Shown here in pieces: positions 33,215-45,225 of a DNA stretch of 64,000 nucleotides. Both the position numbers and the translations under genes were made by a program. The stretch is taken from contig WPIO01000059.1 in NCBI GenBank assembly GCA_009760855.2, positions 1,920,001 to 1,984,000 of the forward strand, in the 5' to 3' direction. Numbering within the stretch: the first letter of the stretch is position 1; each line of letters begins with the position of its first letter. The DNA comes from Cristatella mucedo (Eukaryota > Bryozoa > Phylactolaemata > Cristatellidae). The notes beneath the pieces are model-generated. The model saw nothing but the letters and a program-made list of their open reading frames with translations. It ran no database searches and had not been told where the DNA came from.

Positions 33215-33820
33215 ATTATAATAATGCACTTGATAAAGCGTCCTCAGAGACCACTTCTCGCCGACCTGCACTGGCTACCCGTCAAGCAACGGATTGACTT
33301 CAAGGTTTTGTTGCTCACTTTTAGGTCACTTCATTCTTTGGCTCCAGCCTATCTCTCAGATTTACTCCCCCACCAGGCCAAGCATCGTACCACCTGCTTT
33401 TCGGAATCCACCAGTTTACAAATACCTCGTACAAACCTTAAATCCTTTGGAGACCGTGCATTTAGTTCGTATGCTCCCAAAGCCTGGAAATCCCTCCCGA
33501 CCTGCGTCAGAACATCCCCCTGATCTGACCACATTTAAAAATAACTTAAAAACAAACCTAGTTAGGACAGCATTTAGTGGGTCCCTATGATTCGTCCTTG
33601 ATGTGCTTATGCGTGCTGACACTGTGCATGCTACCACTAACCACATTTGCATGCTGACCCTTTGCATGTCACCCCCAACCATGTTATTCATTTCGTTCGT
33701 TTATCAAGCATGATATTACTCACCATTCAATTGCATTTCCCTTTGCAGCAAATGTAAAGCGCCTAGAAAGAGATTTGAGTTCTCTGAGGGCGCTTTATCA
33801 AGTGCATTATTATTATTCTT
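33215..33820 (+). mobile_element. LINE F1 3' end with inverted 5' scrap
   Basis: Starts with an inverted piece of the F1 tail (ATAATGCACTTGATAAAGCG at about 33,220) joined at about 33,250 to the sense copy at LLADLHWLPVKQRIDFKVL. It ends in the usual hairpin and ATT tail. Confidence 0.8.
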
Positions 33821-33824
33821 ATCA

Positions 33825-33925
33825 TTAGAGAACTCCATCTCTTTCTAGGCGCTTTACATTTGCAGCAAAGGGAAACGCAATCGAATGGCGAATAATATTA
33901 TTATGCGAATAATAATAATAATATT
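33825..33925 (-). mobile_element. LINE F1 terminal fragment
   Basis: Antisense CTCTTTCTAGGCGCTTTACA, GCAGCAAAGGGAAACGCAAT and AAT-rich sequence. Only the last about 80 bp of F1 are present. Confidence 0.65.
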
Positions 33926-34805
33926 ATAATAATAATATTATGCTTGGTAAACACCGTGAAATGATAAGTCGTACAGCATCTTATTGTGGAAACCAAATAT
34001 AATCCTGGTAACGGAATTGCCAACGTGACTGTGCATGAGTTTCACATGTCTCTCTCAGCACTCTGTTGCAGCATGTATTCACTCAATGCAGCGTGTTCGT
34101 TGCAGAAGAGGGAGCAGCCAGCGCTGCTGCACTTTACAACTTCCTCAAGCAGCTTCCAGGCGTCTTTCTGGTGCTGCGATATGTCTGTGACGCCTGAGGG
34201 GCATCTACAGCTGCCTGCGTGCGAGCTCTCGGCATGAGGGAATACAGCCAGAGCGGCAGAATACTGTGCACCTGAAAACCCGAAGAAAACTTTAAAACTG
34301 TGAGGATAGGAAAAGTATTGAAGGAGCAGGTCATTTCAGTGCAGTCTCTGGATTACGGACGAGCTGTTGTAGGTATGAACTACTCGAAGCTCATCCTGCT
34401 GCTCAGATGCAGAACGCAGCTCACACGGACTCACGCTGTCGCTAATGCTGCAGGCTACAAGTGGACTTGGGTCGAGGACAGACGTGTAGCCGAGCTGCCG
34501 TCACCCGCCTGCAAGCTGTCCTCGTTCGGCGACCTTCTGGCTGTGACCGGAGACCTCTTTGGCCAAGTGTTGAGGCTGCAGCCGCTGAGCATGGGACAGC
34601 TTCTGCCCAGAACGGAGTATGAGTATAGCGTTCCCAGTGTGGCTCTTACTGCTACAGCTCTCGTCACTGCTAGCTGGGATAAGGTGAAGGTGGAAGACGG
34701 CAGAGAGCTGAGCGTGGTGGACAGCTGCGGCCACCGAGGTGACAGACAGTGGAGACAGAAGCTGAGCTGCCTGGGTCCGGCTGGGGGCGGTCCACCAACG
34801 AGATG

Positions 34806-36310
34806 ATGCGATCCCCAATAGCGAAATCGTGTAGCCGCAAGACGTCGTGCAGTTCATCTACAACAAAAGCCTGTGAACAGATTCCTTACCAGAATGAGAG
34901 CAAAGCTGGCTCGGTGCCAAATGATTACATAGGGTAGCCGGGTTAGCTGCTATGGGCGCTGCCCTCGTAGCCCAAAATACCCTCAATCTATGAATGGACG
35001 TTGCAGTAGCGTCCACTAGCCCACACCTATATTGCGGTATTATAAGCAATTTTATTCATCTGTATAGCACCGTAAGCGAATCTAATCCCTATTCAGGCGA
35101 GGGGCTTTAAATATGACGCGTGCCTCGATCACAAAACCTCGGCCGTGAAATACTTTCACTCTCACCTTGACCGGGGTTAGCACCTCAACCAATGGCCAAA
35201 GTCAGCAGCCCTCAGCAATGTGCTCAGAAATATGCTTCTCAGTGCGAGCGAGCACAGCGTAGCGTGGGACGTCATAGTGCGGCTGGGATGATCTAAGCAC
35301 AGTGTCGTTGCACGCAAATACCGTCGCACGACGCTGTAGGTCGTCGTGGACGTATGAGGGGCAGGCGACATCTCGACGTGGGACGGCGACGAAGATTGAA
35401 GGTCTGAAACACCCACTTAGCCTTGAGTTAGCGACTTAAATTTGTGTATTTTAGTCTTTCACTTCTATACTTTTAGTAGGCGTCAACATTTCCTCTAGAG
35501 CCTAGGATTTTCATGGCTTAGCAATATGCAAAACAAATCAAGCAAACGCTACAACTGTAAGCGTCTTCCCAGGTGAAGGAATGAGCATTTTTGGACGGCG
35601 TTTTGGAGCTGCGAAAAGCAATTTTGTTACCACTCGTAGCAGATCTTATTTGCTTGTACCTTCAGAGTGATTTAAAGTTAGATTAAAAAGATGCATTAAG
35701 CATGTACGTTTCTAGAAATCTATATTAATAATAGTGCTAGCATTTTTCAGGTGTAGTCGAGAGTTTGAAAAAAGCGTGCTTATTTGAACGTGCACCTCCA
35801 TTCACTACGCGTTTCTAAGAAATGCATGCGAAATCGATGGCAAAATCGACGAAGTCTTGCTCTCTGATTGGCGCCTCTGATTGGCTCTCTGATAGGCTTC
35901 TTTGATTAGTTTCACTTAGGAGAAGAAAAATAATATTCATGGTCATCTGCTCACAGTGGCTGAGTTGGCTGCTTCTGTAATCTGATGCTTTATTGAGAAG
36001 CTAAAGTTGGCGTTAATTAATTCTTAATGTCTTTGCAAGGATAATTAGCGTAATCCATCTTTGACAGTAAGTAACCATTCGCAGGTGTTCCATCATCAGA
36101 GTATCAAAAAGTTCCAGAAACCCAATAAATTTGAGAAAGTCTCAAATACGAAGAAAAGCTTTCCATTTGATGCACGGAATACTAAATTCTAAGTTTAAAA
36201 AAATACCCTTGGTAGTGCAAAGACGTGCTCCAAGACCTGTTTCCAATATTATTCTTGTTGCTTAATGCACCCAGCGTAAGATTCCTACACCAGCAGCAAT
36301 AAAGTGACCC
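34806..36310. other. unassigned stretch with one SINE S2-like copy
   Basis: At 35,045-35,200 (minus) an S2-like element occurs: TGTATAGCACCG at one end, CCTATTCAGGCG, then a damaged tRNA-like head. Elsewhere nothing was recognised, apart from short GATTGGCTCTCTGAT-type repeats near 35,870. Confidence 0.4.
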
Positions 36311-36312
36311 CA

Positions 36313-36530
36313 ATAATAATAATAATAATGCACTTGATAAAGCGCCCTCAGAGACCTCAATCTCTTTCTAGGCGCTTTACATTTGCTGCAAAGGGAAATG
36401 CAATTGAATGGTGAGTAATATCATGCTTGATAAACAAACAACATGAATAACATGGTTAGGGTGACATGCACAGGGTCAGAATGCAAATGTGGTTAGTGAC
36501 AGCATGCACAGTGTCAGCACGCACCCCATC
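36313..36530 (-). mobile_element. LINE F1 3' untranslated end
   Basis: AAT-rich start, GCACTTGATAAAGCGCCCTC, CTTTCTAGGCGCTTTACATT, GGTTAGGGTGACATGCACAGG and CAGCATGCACAGTGTCAGCA match other F1 tails closely. It is truncated before the coding region. Confidence 0.85.
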
Positions 36531-36689
36531 ACCACCGTATTTTAATTTCTTTTGGAGACGAAAACTTAAAACTACTACCTCCTTTTATCGCCAAATTCAC
36601 CGAGTGTCCCATGAAGTAGCAAATAATGCACACTTAGATTGTGATGAAGATGGCTGTATGGCTAGTTTGAAAGTCAGGAATTTTTGACC

Positions 36690-37265
36690 GTTTGTCTATT
36701 TTTGGAAAGAACTTAGACGGCTGCTGTTCCATCAATAGTTACACTAGAGTTCTTACGCAGACCCGCAGGGCCCGCCACGGCTTGGCTTCTTCATACAGAG
36801 CTGAACTGCTGCACCGTTTGATGCCTTTCCCTGCCTTTAGTTCCTGTACAGACGATAAATTACCTGTTCCATTCCTCTGCTGAGTGTCTTATGGCGACAG
36901 CTTGTGTCCTGAAATACGTTTAGCGACAGAAGCTTCAGCTCCGCAGGTCCGAGACTTTGGAACTTAATCCAGCCATTTTTACACAACTTTATCTACTTTG
37001 CTGCTGCAGACTGTGACGTATTCTGTACAGCCGCTCCTGAGCTGCCACTTCCATGCCACTCAACTCACCTCATCTGCTCAGACGACTGATCAGATGTTTC
37101 TCACTTTTCTTCGTCGTTTGAACTAAAGTCTGTCATGTGTCGAATGCGCACCGAAAGCCACTCCACTCACCTGCTAATTGCGCTACTCAAAGCTTTCCTT
37201 TGCAAAACCCATATCGCCTTTGTAACTTTATGGAATTAAAGGTGGAGATACCTTACATAATATTA
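36690..37265 (+). mobile_element. LINE F2 3' end (left part of unit I)
   Basis: Encodes, with shifts, ARHGLASSYRAELLHRLMP and DDKLPVPF, then a 3' tail with AAACCCATATCGCC and TTTGTAACTTTATGGAATTA. The same fragment stands at the left of units II (43.1 kb) and III (57.0 kb), so it was probably present before the duplication. Confidence 0.7.
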
Positions 37266-37279
37266 CAATCGCGCGTTAA

Positions 37280-39200
37280 TATTTGACGGATCTAATAACA
37301 TCGTTTCAAGTATGGTCTAAACACACGAACTCCGAGAGAATATGAGTCAATCAGCGAAAGCAATGTGGCAGTTAAACGCCTGTTGATTCACTGGAATGAC
37401 AGTTAAAATTGTCCTGAATAAAGAAATGGATATTTTATCTACGCAGAGTCAAAAATAGATCTGAACAAATTTACAAAAGGAGATCTTGGTATACAATTAA
37501 AGGGACAGATTACTGCCACCATTCATTATGTGCTGTTAGCTGAACTCAAAACAAAAAATTCTAACGACTGTTTCGTGGGGGCTACACGCCTTCCAAAACT
37601 GAAGAAGGATCTTGAGGCAACGACGAATCATCTGCTAATATTTATTGATCGGTCATGACGGAAGATGGGAAAGCTGATCGCGATGGCGTCGATAAAATTT
37701 TTGAGCCGTGAGCCAATTTCAGCCAGGAATCGGTCCAAGCAAACCGGATGAGGTTGTCCTCGATAGTTCTTTTGGTTGCGCATTGCACATTAAGCGAGAA
37801 TTTCAAAAGACGTGTTGCATTATCCCACAATTATGCACTACGAATTTTATATCTTAATCTCAATTACAAAATAAGAGCTTTGCCGCTGATATGGAACTGG
37901 TCCGCCAATGAAGCGGCTACCAGACTAGGCTTACGAGCAGAGCTAATTATTATCACCTATGAAGAAGATTATTACACAGCTTCTCATTTTATGATTACAA
38001 AAGGCATGGCGGGACCAAAGTCGATCTAGCGGAGTACGGTCTGCCGGTCGGTGCCACAAGCACTGAGAGCGACCTGCTGTAAAGCTTATTACCATTTCGG
38101 CGAGAAGCCACGCGTCGTCGTATCAGCTTTAACGCGGGCTGTTGTCGTGCTTTTGAAAGACAACCGCTGTTGTTAGCCCTGCGTTCAAAATAGCGAGCGT
38201 TGTGCTGCTGTCATTGTCGTATTGCGAGCTTCAGATAGTCGTGCATTGCAAGCGTCGTGCCGCTAGCCGAACTAGTGAGGGGTAGAGGCATTACTGACAG
38301 ATAATCCAATAATCATCAGATTAGTTCAGATGAGCCGCCGGGGTTACCGTAGGCCCGACGACCGGTAAATTGAAGGGAAAAAACAACAGCGCTTGAAGAA
38401 GGTCGCTCAGGCAGGCTCGATACTAGGATAGAAATGTACGCCAACTAGTAACCGGGGCGCCTGAGCGCTGCGGCAGCTTCGACAAGGCCGGACGCTGGAA
38501 GCAGCTGCCGAAGCCGAGATTTACCAACATCTACCGAACTGCATATGAAGGGCGACAGAGAAGCGATGCGCGAGGCGGGTTCGCGATCGTACTAAATAGC
38601 CAGATCGTTAACAGCAGGGGGAGATAAAGCTGCAGCAGCGGGCTCCGGCGGGCGAGCGGGCGAGCGGGCTGCAGAAGCGGTTGAAAGTGGAAGCGTTCGG
38701 GGAAGTCCATGGGCTCGTAACTTCTAAGGCGCTGTGGTCAAGCGACAAACGATACGCTTTAGATAAGTCTCAACCTGTATCGATTTTTTATAGAAGATTC
38801 TTGCAAGGCTTTTTGATATATTTGGAAGGGATTTTTACAACGAATAGAAAATGCTAGCAGCACTTGCTGCAAGATGCGAGAATGGGGTAGCAGCAAATCA
38901 TTTTTGCAGACTATACTGTTCAGAGGTTCTTAGAGTAGTGAATGCAATACTTGTCCATTCCGTACTAAGGATTAATTACAAGAAATAGATGCCCACGCTG
39001 AGATAAACTTATATTCTTAAGTGTACCAAAATTGTTTGAGCATTAGCCGAGTTGCGAAAATTACTGCACACAGCTGCAGCCTGGAGGAAGTTATATGCAA
39101 ATAAAGAACATGTATATCAACTACCTGCAAGTCATATACTCTGTTCTGCTAAGGTTGAAGGAGTTGGGAAAATAGTCTAATGTTGCCCAGGGATATTTAA
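37280..39200 (+). repeat. duplicated unit I (promoter half; coding half lost)
   Basis: Aligns by eye with 43.7-45.1 kb and 57.6-59.2 kb: GAATAAAGAAATGGATATTT, AATTATTATCACCTATGAAG, GATGAGCCGCCGGGGTTACC and GAATGGGGTAGCAG are shared blocks. The TATA element is degraded (GATTACAAAAGGC at about 37,995) and the donor reads GGTCGGTGCC instead of GGTAAGT. LINE F1 copies begin at 39.34 kb where the rest of the unit would be. Confidence 0.65.
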
Positions 39201-39339
39201 AGCTAATATTTACTGGAGGACAGCTCTACCCTAGCAGCGTCCTTCTTGAAAGCTTTCCCTCAGTTATTTGAATCACCTAAATATCCACATTCAAGGTCAC
39301 AAGTTACCTTGTTCTGAAGTTCACATCCCAGTAAAAGAA

Positions 39340-40980
39340 GATAACCAGTCTTTTGCACCTTATTCCCACTGTCCTGCTTCTACGGTGCATTTTAATGCCG
39401 TGTCCATGCCTAGCTAACATCATTAATGTGTCATTAGCCTCAGGCCTTGTCCCAGCGCATCTCAAAAAGGCTGTGGTCAGGGCACTACTCAAGAAAGCAT
39501 CACTAGACCAAGAGATCTTGAGCAACTACCGCCCAGTCTCCCTTCCACTATTCCTATCAAAGAAAATGGAATGAAGCGTGGCAGACCAGCTGAACTTAAT
39601 ATGTTGACACTACAAACCTTTCTAGTAAGTTCCAGTCTGCCTTTAGAGTTTATCACTAAACAGAGTCAGCATTACTTCGGGTTTGCAACGATGTACATAG
39701 AAATGCAAACACGGTTAGAGTATCTCTGCTGGTTTTCTCGGTCTTTCGGTAGCCTTTTATACTAATAATCGCCAAATCCTTCTTGAGCACCTCTGATCTC
39801 GCCTGTGCATTCCTGGCACTGCATTGCAATTGTTCGGGTCCTATCTCAGTGGCAGTCTCCGGTGTATTTACGCTAATGGACGAAGATCTTCTGAGGAACC
39901 TCTGAAATATGGGGTACCTCAGGGCTCCGTGCTTGGTTATATCCTTTTCAAGATTTATACTCTTCCTCTTTCCGATGTGATCGCCAAGCACGATATAGGC
40001 TTGCACATCTATGCTGATGACAATCAGTTGTATTTGTGTTTGATCCCTACCAGCCCTCCAGCACTCCAAATTCTCTCAACCCCCTTGCTGCATCTATTGA
40101 TGACATCCTCGCATGAATGGCAACACATTTTCTTAAATTAAATGATGATACAAACCAACTTACCATAATCAAATTAGCTCCACGATCAATACTCCATACT
40201 TTCACATAATTAATATTGCTAAAATTTGGGCTCGGTGAGACTGCGATATCACTTCTAAATTGGTCTCTGCATTTGTGACATCCCGTCTTGGCTTCTGTGA
40301 CGCATTGCTTGCTGGTCTGCCTGCTTGTGCTATCAGGCCTTTACAGCTGCTGCGAAACTCTGCACGTAGGCTTGTCTGTCGTGAGCGTTACAGTCACCGC
40401 ATCACACCAATTCTCACCGACCTGCAATGGCTACCGGTGAAGCAGAGCTTCGAGGTTATGTCACTCACTTTTAGGTCCCTCCATTCTTTGGCTCCAGCCT
40501 ACTTTCTAAGATCTACTGCATCTTTAGTCGAAGCATCGCACCACCCGCTTTTCGGAATCTAACTGTTTACTTATACCACGTACAAACCTAAAAGCCTTCG
40601 GAGAGCTTACCTTTAGTTCGTATGGTTCCGAAGATTGGAAACCACTCGCGACTTCGGTCTCCATATTCCCTGATTTAACCACATTAAAGAACTGAAAACA
40701 CCCCTACTAATGAGGAATTTAGCGGGTCAATGTGATTTGTTCTTGTTGTGCTTGTATCTAATACAAAATAAGTCGCAGTGCCGACACTGTGCATGCTGCC
40801 ACTAACCACACTTGCATTCCTACCCTGTATGTGTCACCCCTAACCGTGCTATTCTTGTTGTTTATCTGGCATTCTAGTACTAACAATTCGATCGAGTTTC
40901 CTTTGCAGCAAATGTAACGTGCCTAGAAATTCTTTGAGTTCTCTAAGGGCACTTTATCAAATTTGTTATTATTCTTTTAT
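39340..40980 (+). mobile_element. LINE F1 with reverse transcriptase and C-terminus
   Basis: RT pieces ASLDQEILSNYRPVSLPLFL (39,500), EEPLKYGVPQGSVLGYILF and HIYADDNQLYLCL (40,004, YADD box intact), then LPACAIRPLQLLRNSARRLV and SLTFRSLHSLAPAY. It ends in the F1 hairpin near 40,940 and an ATT-rich tail. Several frameshifts make it inactive. Confidence 0.8.
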
Positions 40981-40984
40981 TGTT

Positions 40985-41365
40985 ACCTCGTCCAAACCTC
41001 AAATCCAATGAAGACCTTGCGTGTAGTTTATAGGCTCCCAAAGATTGGAACTTACTTCCACACTGTATCACGTCTTCTGATTTGACCACGTTTATAAAGA
41101 AATTGAAGGCTCCTATTTAGCACATGATTTAGTGGGTACATGCGATTCGATCTTTATATGCTTATGCATGCCATCACTTTGCATGCTGCTACTAACCATA
41201 CTTGCAGGGTAACCCTGTACCAGTCCCCCTAAGCATGTTATTCTTGTTGCTTATTGAGCACTATACCACTAACTATTCGATCGTGTTTTGATTTTTAGCA
41301 AATATAAAGCGCCTAGAAAGAGATTTAGTTCTCGGACTCCCCTTTACAAAGTTTATTATTTTTAT
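40985..41365 (+). mobile_element. LINE F1 3' end fragment
   Basis: A second copy follows directly: CCTCGTCCAAACCTCAAATC, the decayed C-terminal domain, then GCAAATATAAAGCGCC, GAAAGAGATTTAGTTCTC and an ATT-rich tail. Confidence 0.6.
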
Positions 41366-41599
41366 TAATAATATATGACCATGGCCTAGGACCTAAATTT
41401 GCCTATGACAGGCCAGTTCGTCCAGGCCCAGAGCCACCTAGGCGGGTCCTGGGATCGCACAGCTGCCAAGCAATTCAACGGCTTACACCGTTGCTCTATA
41501 CAGGAGAAAATTGATCGATTCTGCCAACGAGTGCACTGACGGAAATGCTTAAGGTGTAAAAGCCGTAGGCCAATTCGGAGAGTTAGCTATGCGCCTGCT

Positions 41600-41960
41600 T
41601 ACAGTTAGTGCACAAATCTGCACAAATGCTTTTCTGTCGCGAACGACAAGAGTGCCACAGTACACCATTTACCTCTGTCCTGCACTGGTTCTCTGTTGAC
41701 AAATGTATCGATTCAAAATTGTATGAGTTCATATTGAGGTTCTTAGTTTTCTTGGTTCGACTATCTTGCCTCTACCATTTACTCTTAGGGTATCCCGTCG
41801 GACTACCATCTCGTCTTACTCAAGTCTTGTAGCCATTACTTCGACCGGGCTCAAATCTGCCATGGACCATAAATTCAGCCCCCATGCGTCCAAAACCGTA
41901 TGCCAAGTCATTAAACGACGCATAAAATCCCCCGACTTTACAATGAAAAAGTATTTGCAC
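41600..41960 (+). mobile_element. LINE C-terminal fragment, F1-related, diverged
   Basis: HKSAQMLFCRERQECHSTPF resembles QNSAARLVCRERRSCHITPL. The downstream part is decayed and no hairpin is present. The flanking 41,365-41,600 was not recognised. Confidence 0.5.
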
Positions 41961-42057
41961 ACTTACGTGTTATAGATTAAGCTTTTGCTGTATCTATGTG
42001 TGCACGTAATGTCATTCGCTTGGCTAAGTGCAATGAAGTGCACAACAACAACAACAA

Positions 42058-42960
42058 CAATAATGCACTTGATAAAGCGCCCTCAGATAACTTAATCTCT
42101 TTCTAGGCGCTTTACATTTGCTGCAAAGGGAAATGCAATTGAATGGTAAGTAAAATCATGCTTGAAAAACAAACAAGATAAATAACGTGGTTAGGGGTGA
42201 CATGCACAGGGTCAGCATGCAAATGTGGTTAGTGGCAGCATGCACAGTGTCAGCACGCATAAGCACGCGAAGGACGAATCACAGGGACCCACTAAATGCT
42301 GTCCTAAACAGGTGTGTTTTTAAATGTGGTCAGGTCAGGGGATGTTCTGACGCAGGTCGGGAGGGAGTTCCAGGCTTTGGGAGCGTACGAACTAAATGCA
42401 CGGTCCCCAAAGGATTTAAGGTTTGTACGAGGTATTTGTAGACTGTTGGATTCCGAAAAGCGGGTGGTACGATGCTTGGCCTGGTGGGGGAGTATATCGG
42501 AGAGATAGGCTGGAGCCATAGAATGAAGAGACCTAAAAGTGAGCGACAAAACCTTGAAGTCAATCCGTTGCTTGACTGGTAGCCAGTGCAGGTCGGCGAG
42601 AAGTGGAGTAATGTGGCAACTGCGACGCTCACGACAGACAAGCCTAGCTGCAGAGTTTTGCACCAGCTGCAATCGCCTGATCGCACATGCTGGTAGGCCA
42701 GTAAGCAGTGAGTTGCAGAAGTCGAGACGGGATATCACGAATGCATGGATCAACTTAGACGTGGTATTCTTATCTAAACTAGCCCGAATTTTGGCAATGT
42801 TATGAAGCTGAAAATAGGCAGATTTGACTGTGGAGCTGATATGGTCGTCTAACGAGAGGTCGCTTTTGAATATGACACCTAGATTTCGAGCGGATTTGAC
42901 AGGAGATATGCTGCACGTTTTCTCTAATTAATGGAAATCTCGTTCGCAGCATGCCTGGAA
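42058..42960 (-). mobile_element. LINE F1 3' end, well preserved
   Basis: The minus strand is open for 149 codons: HAFVISRLDFCNSLLTGLPA, NSAARLVCRERRSCHITPLL, FGDRAFSSYAPKAWNSLPTC. The tail includes GCACTTGATAAAGCGCCCTC, CTTTCTAGGCGCTTTACATT and AAT/CAA repeats at the left end. The reverse transcriptase end lies near 42,960. Confidence 0.9.
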
Positions 42961-43129
42961 ATAAATTCAGCTCTCTTAGAATGATCTGCAGAGCATTTTG
43001 TGAATTCCGATCCCACATGCCTTGTCAGTTTAGTATCATAAACGTGCTTATGTATAAACGAAGATACATTGTTGCTAGTTGGGAGTTTTTTCGGCGAGTT
43101 TCGACAGTGTATCTCTTTTTGGAAAATGT

Positions 43130-43670
43130 TTAGATGGCTGCCGTTCGATTAACGGATACAGTAAAGCTCTTATGCTAACCCACAAAGCCCGCCACGGCTT
43201 GGCTTCTCATAACATAGCCTAACCGCTGCGTCGGCTTATACTTTCTCGTTCCGTCTGGTCCTGTTTATTCTATGAATTACCTGTTTCATTCCTCGGCTGA
43301 AAGGCTGATGTAGACAGATCGCCCGTTGAAATAACTTTAGCGACAGAAGCTGTTGCTCTGCAAGTCTAAGAATTTTTAACTAACTTCAACCATTTTAATG
43401 CAACTTCATCTGCTTGGCTTCGGCCGACCGTGACGCATCCTCTGGATTCATCCGCTCCTGAGCTGCCACTTCCGTGCTACTCACTACCTCAACTGCTCTG
43501 ATGACTCATCGTTGCTGCTCAATTTTCTTTTATGCTTAAAATGCAGTATTCTATTGGCTCCTGAATGCGTACTAAAAGTAACTCGCGAGTTAAGTACGCC
43601 ACTTAAAACTCTCCTTTGTAAAACCCATATCCTCGTTGTAACTTTATGGAACTCCAGATGAAGATACATT
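43130..43670 (+). mobile_element. LINE F2 3' end (left part of unit II)
   Basis: Decayed C-terminal domain and the tail AAACCCATATCCTCG and TTGTAACTTTATGGAACTCC, parallel to 36.69 and 56.96 kb. Confidence 0.6.
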
Positions 43671-44065
43671 AAGTACGATTATAACCGCGCGTAAATTTGC
43701 GATCGATCGCAAAACATCGTTGCAAGTTAGGACTACGAAAACGAGCCCCGACGGAAAACGAGTCAATTAGTTTGCATAATTTGGCTGTTAAAACGCCCGT
43801 TGAGTCAATGAAATGAAAAGTAAAATCGTCACAAATAAAGAAATGAATGTTTCGTTTATCTGAATGTGTTTCCTTTTTTGTCTCCAAACTCGCTAAATGC
43901 CTCGTGCAGTAGCAAAGGGGCTGCGGTTTTATAGTTTTATTGGTTCATAGGTTTATGGGTCATGGTTGACGATTATTGTTTACGGTTATCGGCGTATGGT
44001 TTACGGGAAGAGCCGTTTATTATCACGTATGAAGGGGATTAATAAATAACTTATTACTTTGGGAG

Positions 44066-44126
44066 TATATAAAGCACGGCCGGGCCGTAGTTGCCCTAGT
44101 TCCGTTCTGTCTGCCGGTCGGTAAGT
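44066..44126 (+). promoter_or_regulatory. gene B core promoter: TATA box and leader-exon donor
   Basis: TATATAAA at 44,066-44,073, in GGAGTATATAAAGCACGGCC. The splice donor GGTAAGTTCAAG (GT at 44,121) follows 48 bp later. Initiation about 30 bp after TATA would give a leader exon of about 25 nt. The motif pair is shared with 58.28 and 20.83 kb and damaged at 38.0 kb. Confidence 0.6.
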
Positions 44127-45134
44127 TCAAGCTCTGAGCTGCTGCGAAGCCTGCTAGCATTTTGGTTGGATGCCAGCTGTCGTGACAACTTTAATGCAGG
44201 CTACTGCTGTGCTTTTCCATGTACAGTGTTGCTGTCAGCTCTGCTCGTAGAGTATAGAGCGTTGTGTTGCTATCGTTCGCCTAGAGCCCAGCGTTAGGTC
44301 TTGGTGCATTGCAGGCAACCTGCCGCTTGGCAAACTAGTGATGGCTGAGCGTTCGTGGCGACTTTAAGATGAGCCGCTGGTTTACAGTTGGCCCCACGAC
44401 AATCTAGTCAAAGAGATTCCCAGTAGCTCTTGAAAGCGGTCGCTCAGGGCGGCTCGAGACTATGCTGTAAATAAACACTAAATAACCGAGGCCTCCGACA
44501 GTCGCGCCAGCTTTAGTTAGCCTGGGTCGTGAAAACAGCTACCGAAGTAAAAAACGGATTTGAAGGACGGTAGAGAAGCGATAACAAGCAGACGCAAACG
44601 TACCTATTAGGGAGATAACTAGCGGCGAGAAAGCAAAAGGCGCAGCCAGAGCTCGGTGGGAGTACGGGAATGTGTTCTAAAGCGAAGCGTAACGGAAGTT
44701 CGTAGGCACGTAATTTGTTACGTGCTGTGGTCAGGCAACAAACAGGTATGCTTTAGATGAGTCATAGCCGCATCTGTTTCTGTAGACGATTCATGAAAGA
44801 TTTTTTCTATTTTTGGACAGAGACCGTTAAACACTGGCAGTGCTCGGACTCAGGATGCGAGAATGGGGTAACAGGAAATCATTATTGCAGACTACACAGT
44901 TCGAAGGTGCCTTAGGTAGTGTATGCAATACGTACCCGTTGAGCACCAAGATAATTACGTGAAATTGATTCCCAAGCTGAGCTAAATCCGTATTCTTAAA
45001 CGCACTATATCGTTTAAACGGTAGCCGAGTTAAAAAATTTATTAGGCGAAAACTTGCACAATAGAGGAAGCTGTTTGCCGGTCACGATGATAGATGTCAT
45101 CATCATGCATGTAATTGACTGTAATAATAATGAT

Positions 45135-45225
45135 AATAATAATAATGCAATTGATAAAGCGCCCTCAGAGAACTAAATCTCTTGCTAGGTGCTTTACATT
45201 TGCTGCAAAGGGAAACGCAATTTGT
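45135..45225 (-). mobile_element. LINE F1 terminal fragment in gene B intron
   Basis: AATAATAATGCAATTGATAA, GCGCCCTCAGAGAACTAAAT and GCTTTACATTTGCTGCAAAG. Only the tail is present. Confidence 0.75.

Larger units (their letters stand above)
31500..34806 (+). pseudogene. gene A: broken propeller-like paralogue (intron 1 remnant and last exon)
   Basis: 31,500-32,500 matches the intron-1 sequence of gene B just upstream of its last exon (for example GAGTGCTTGCATGCT, CTCGCTAATGGGGAA, GGACCCGATGCAGTAAG). F1 LINEs then interrupt 32,520-33,925. The last exon resumes after the acceptor at 34,105 and holds EQPALLHFTTSSSSF, MSVTPEGHL, REYSQSGR, SVQSLDYGRAVVG and VEDGRELSVVDSC. It has a 1-nt shift near 34,235 and a TGA where its sisters have the Trp of STWRP, and it diverges completely after about 34,775 with a stop at 34,804. 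Exon 1 and the promoter are missing, the space being occupied by F2 LINEs. No function is expected. Confidence 0.75.
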
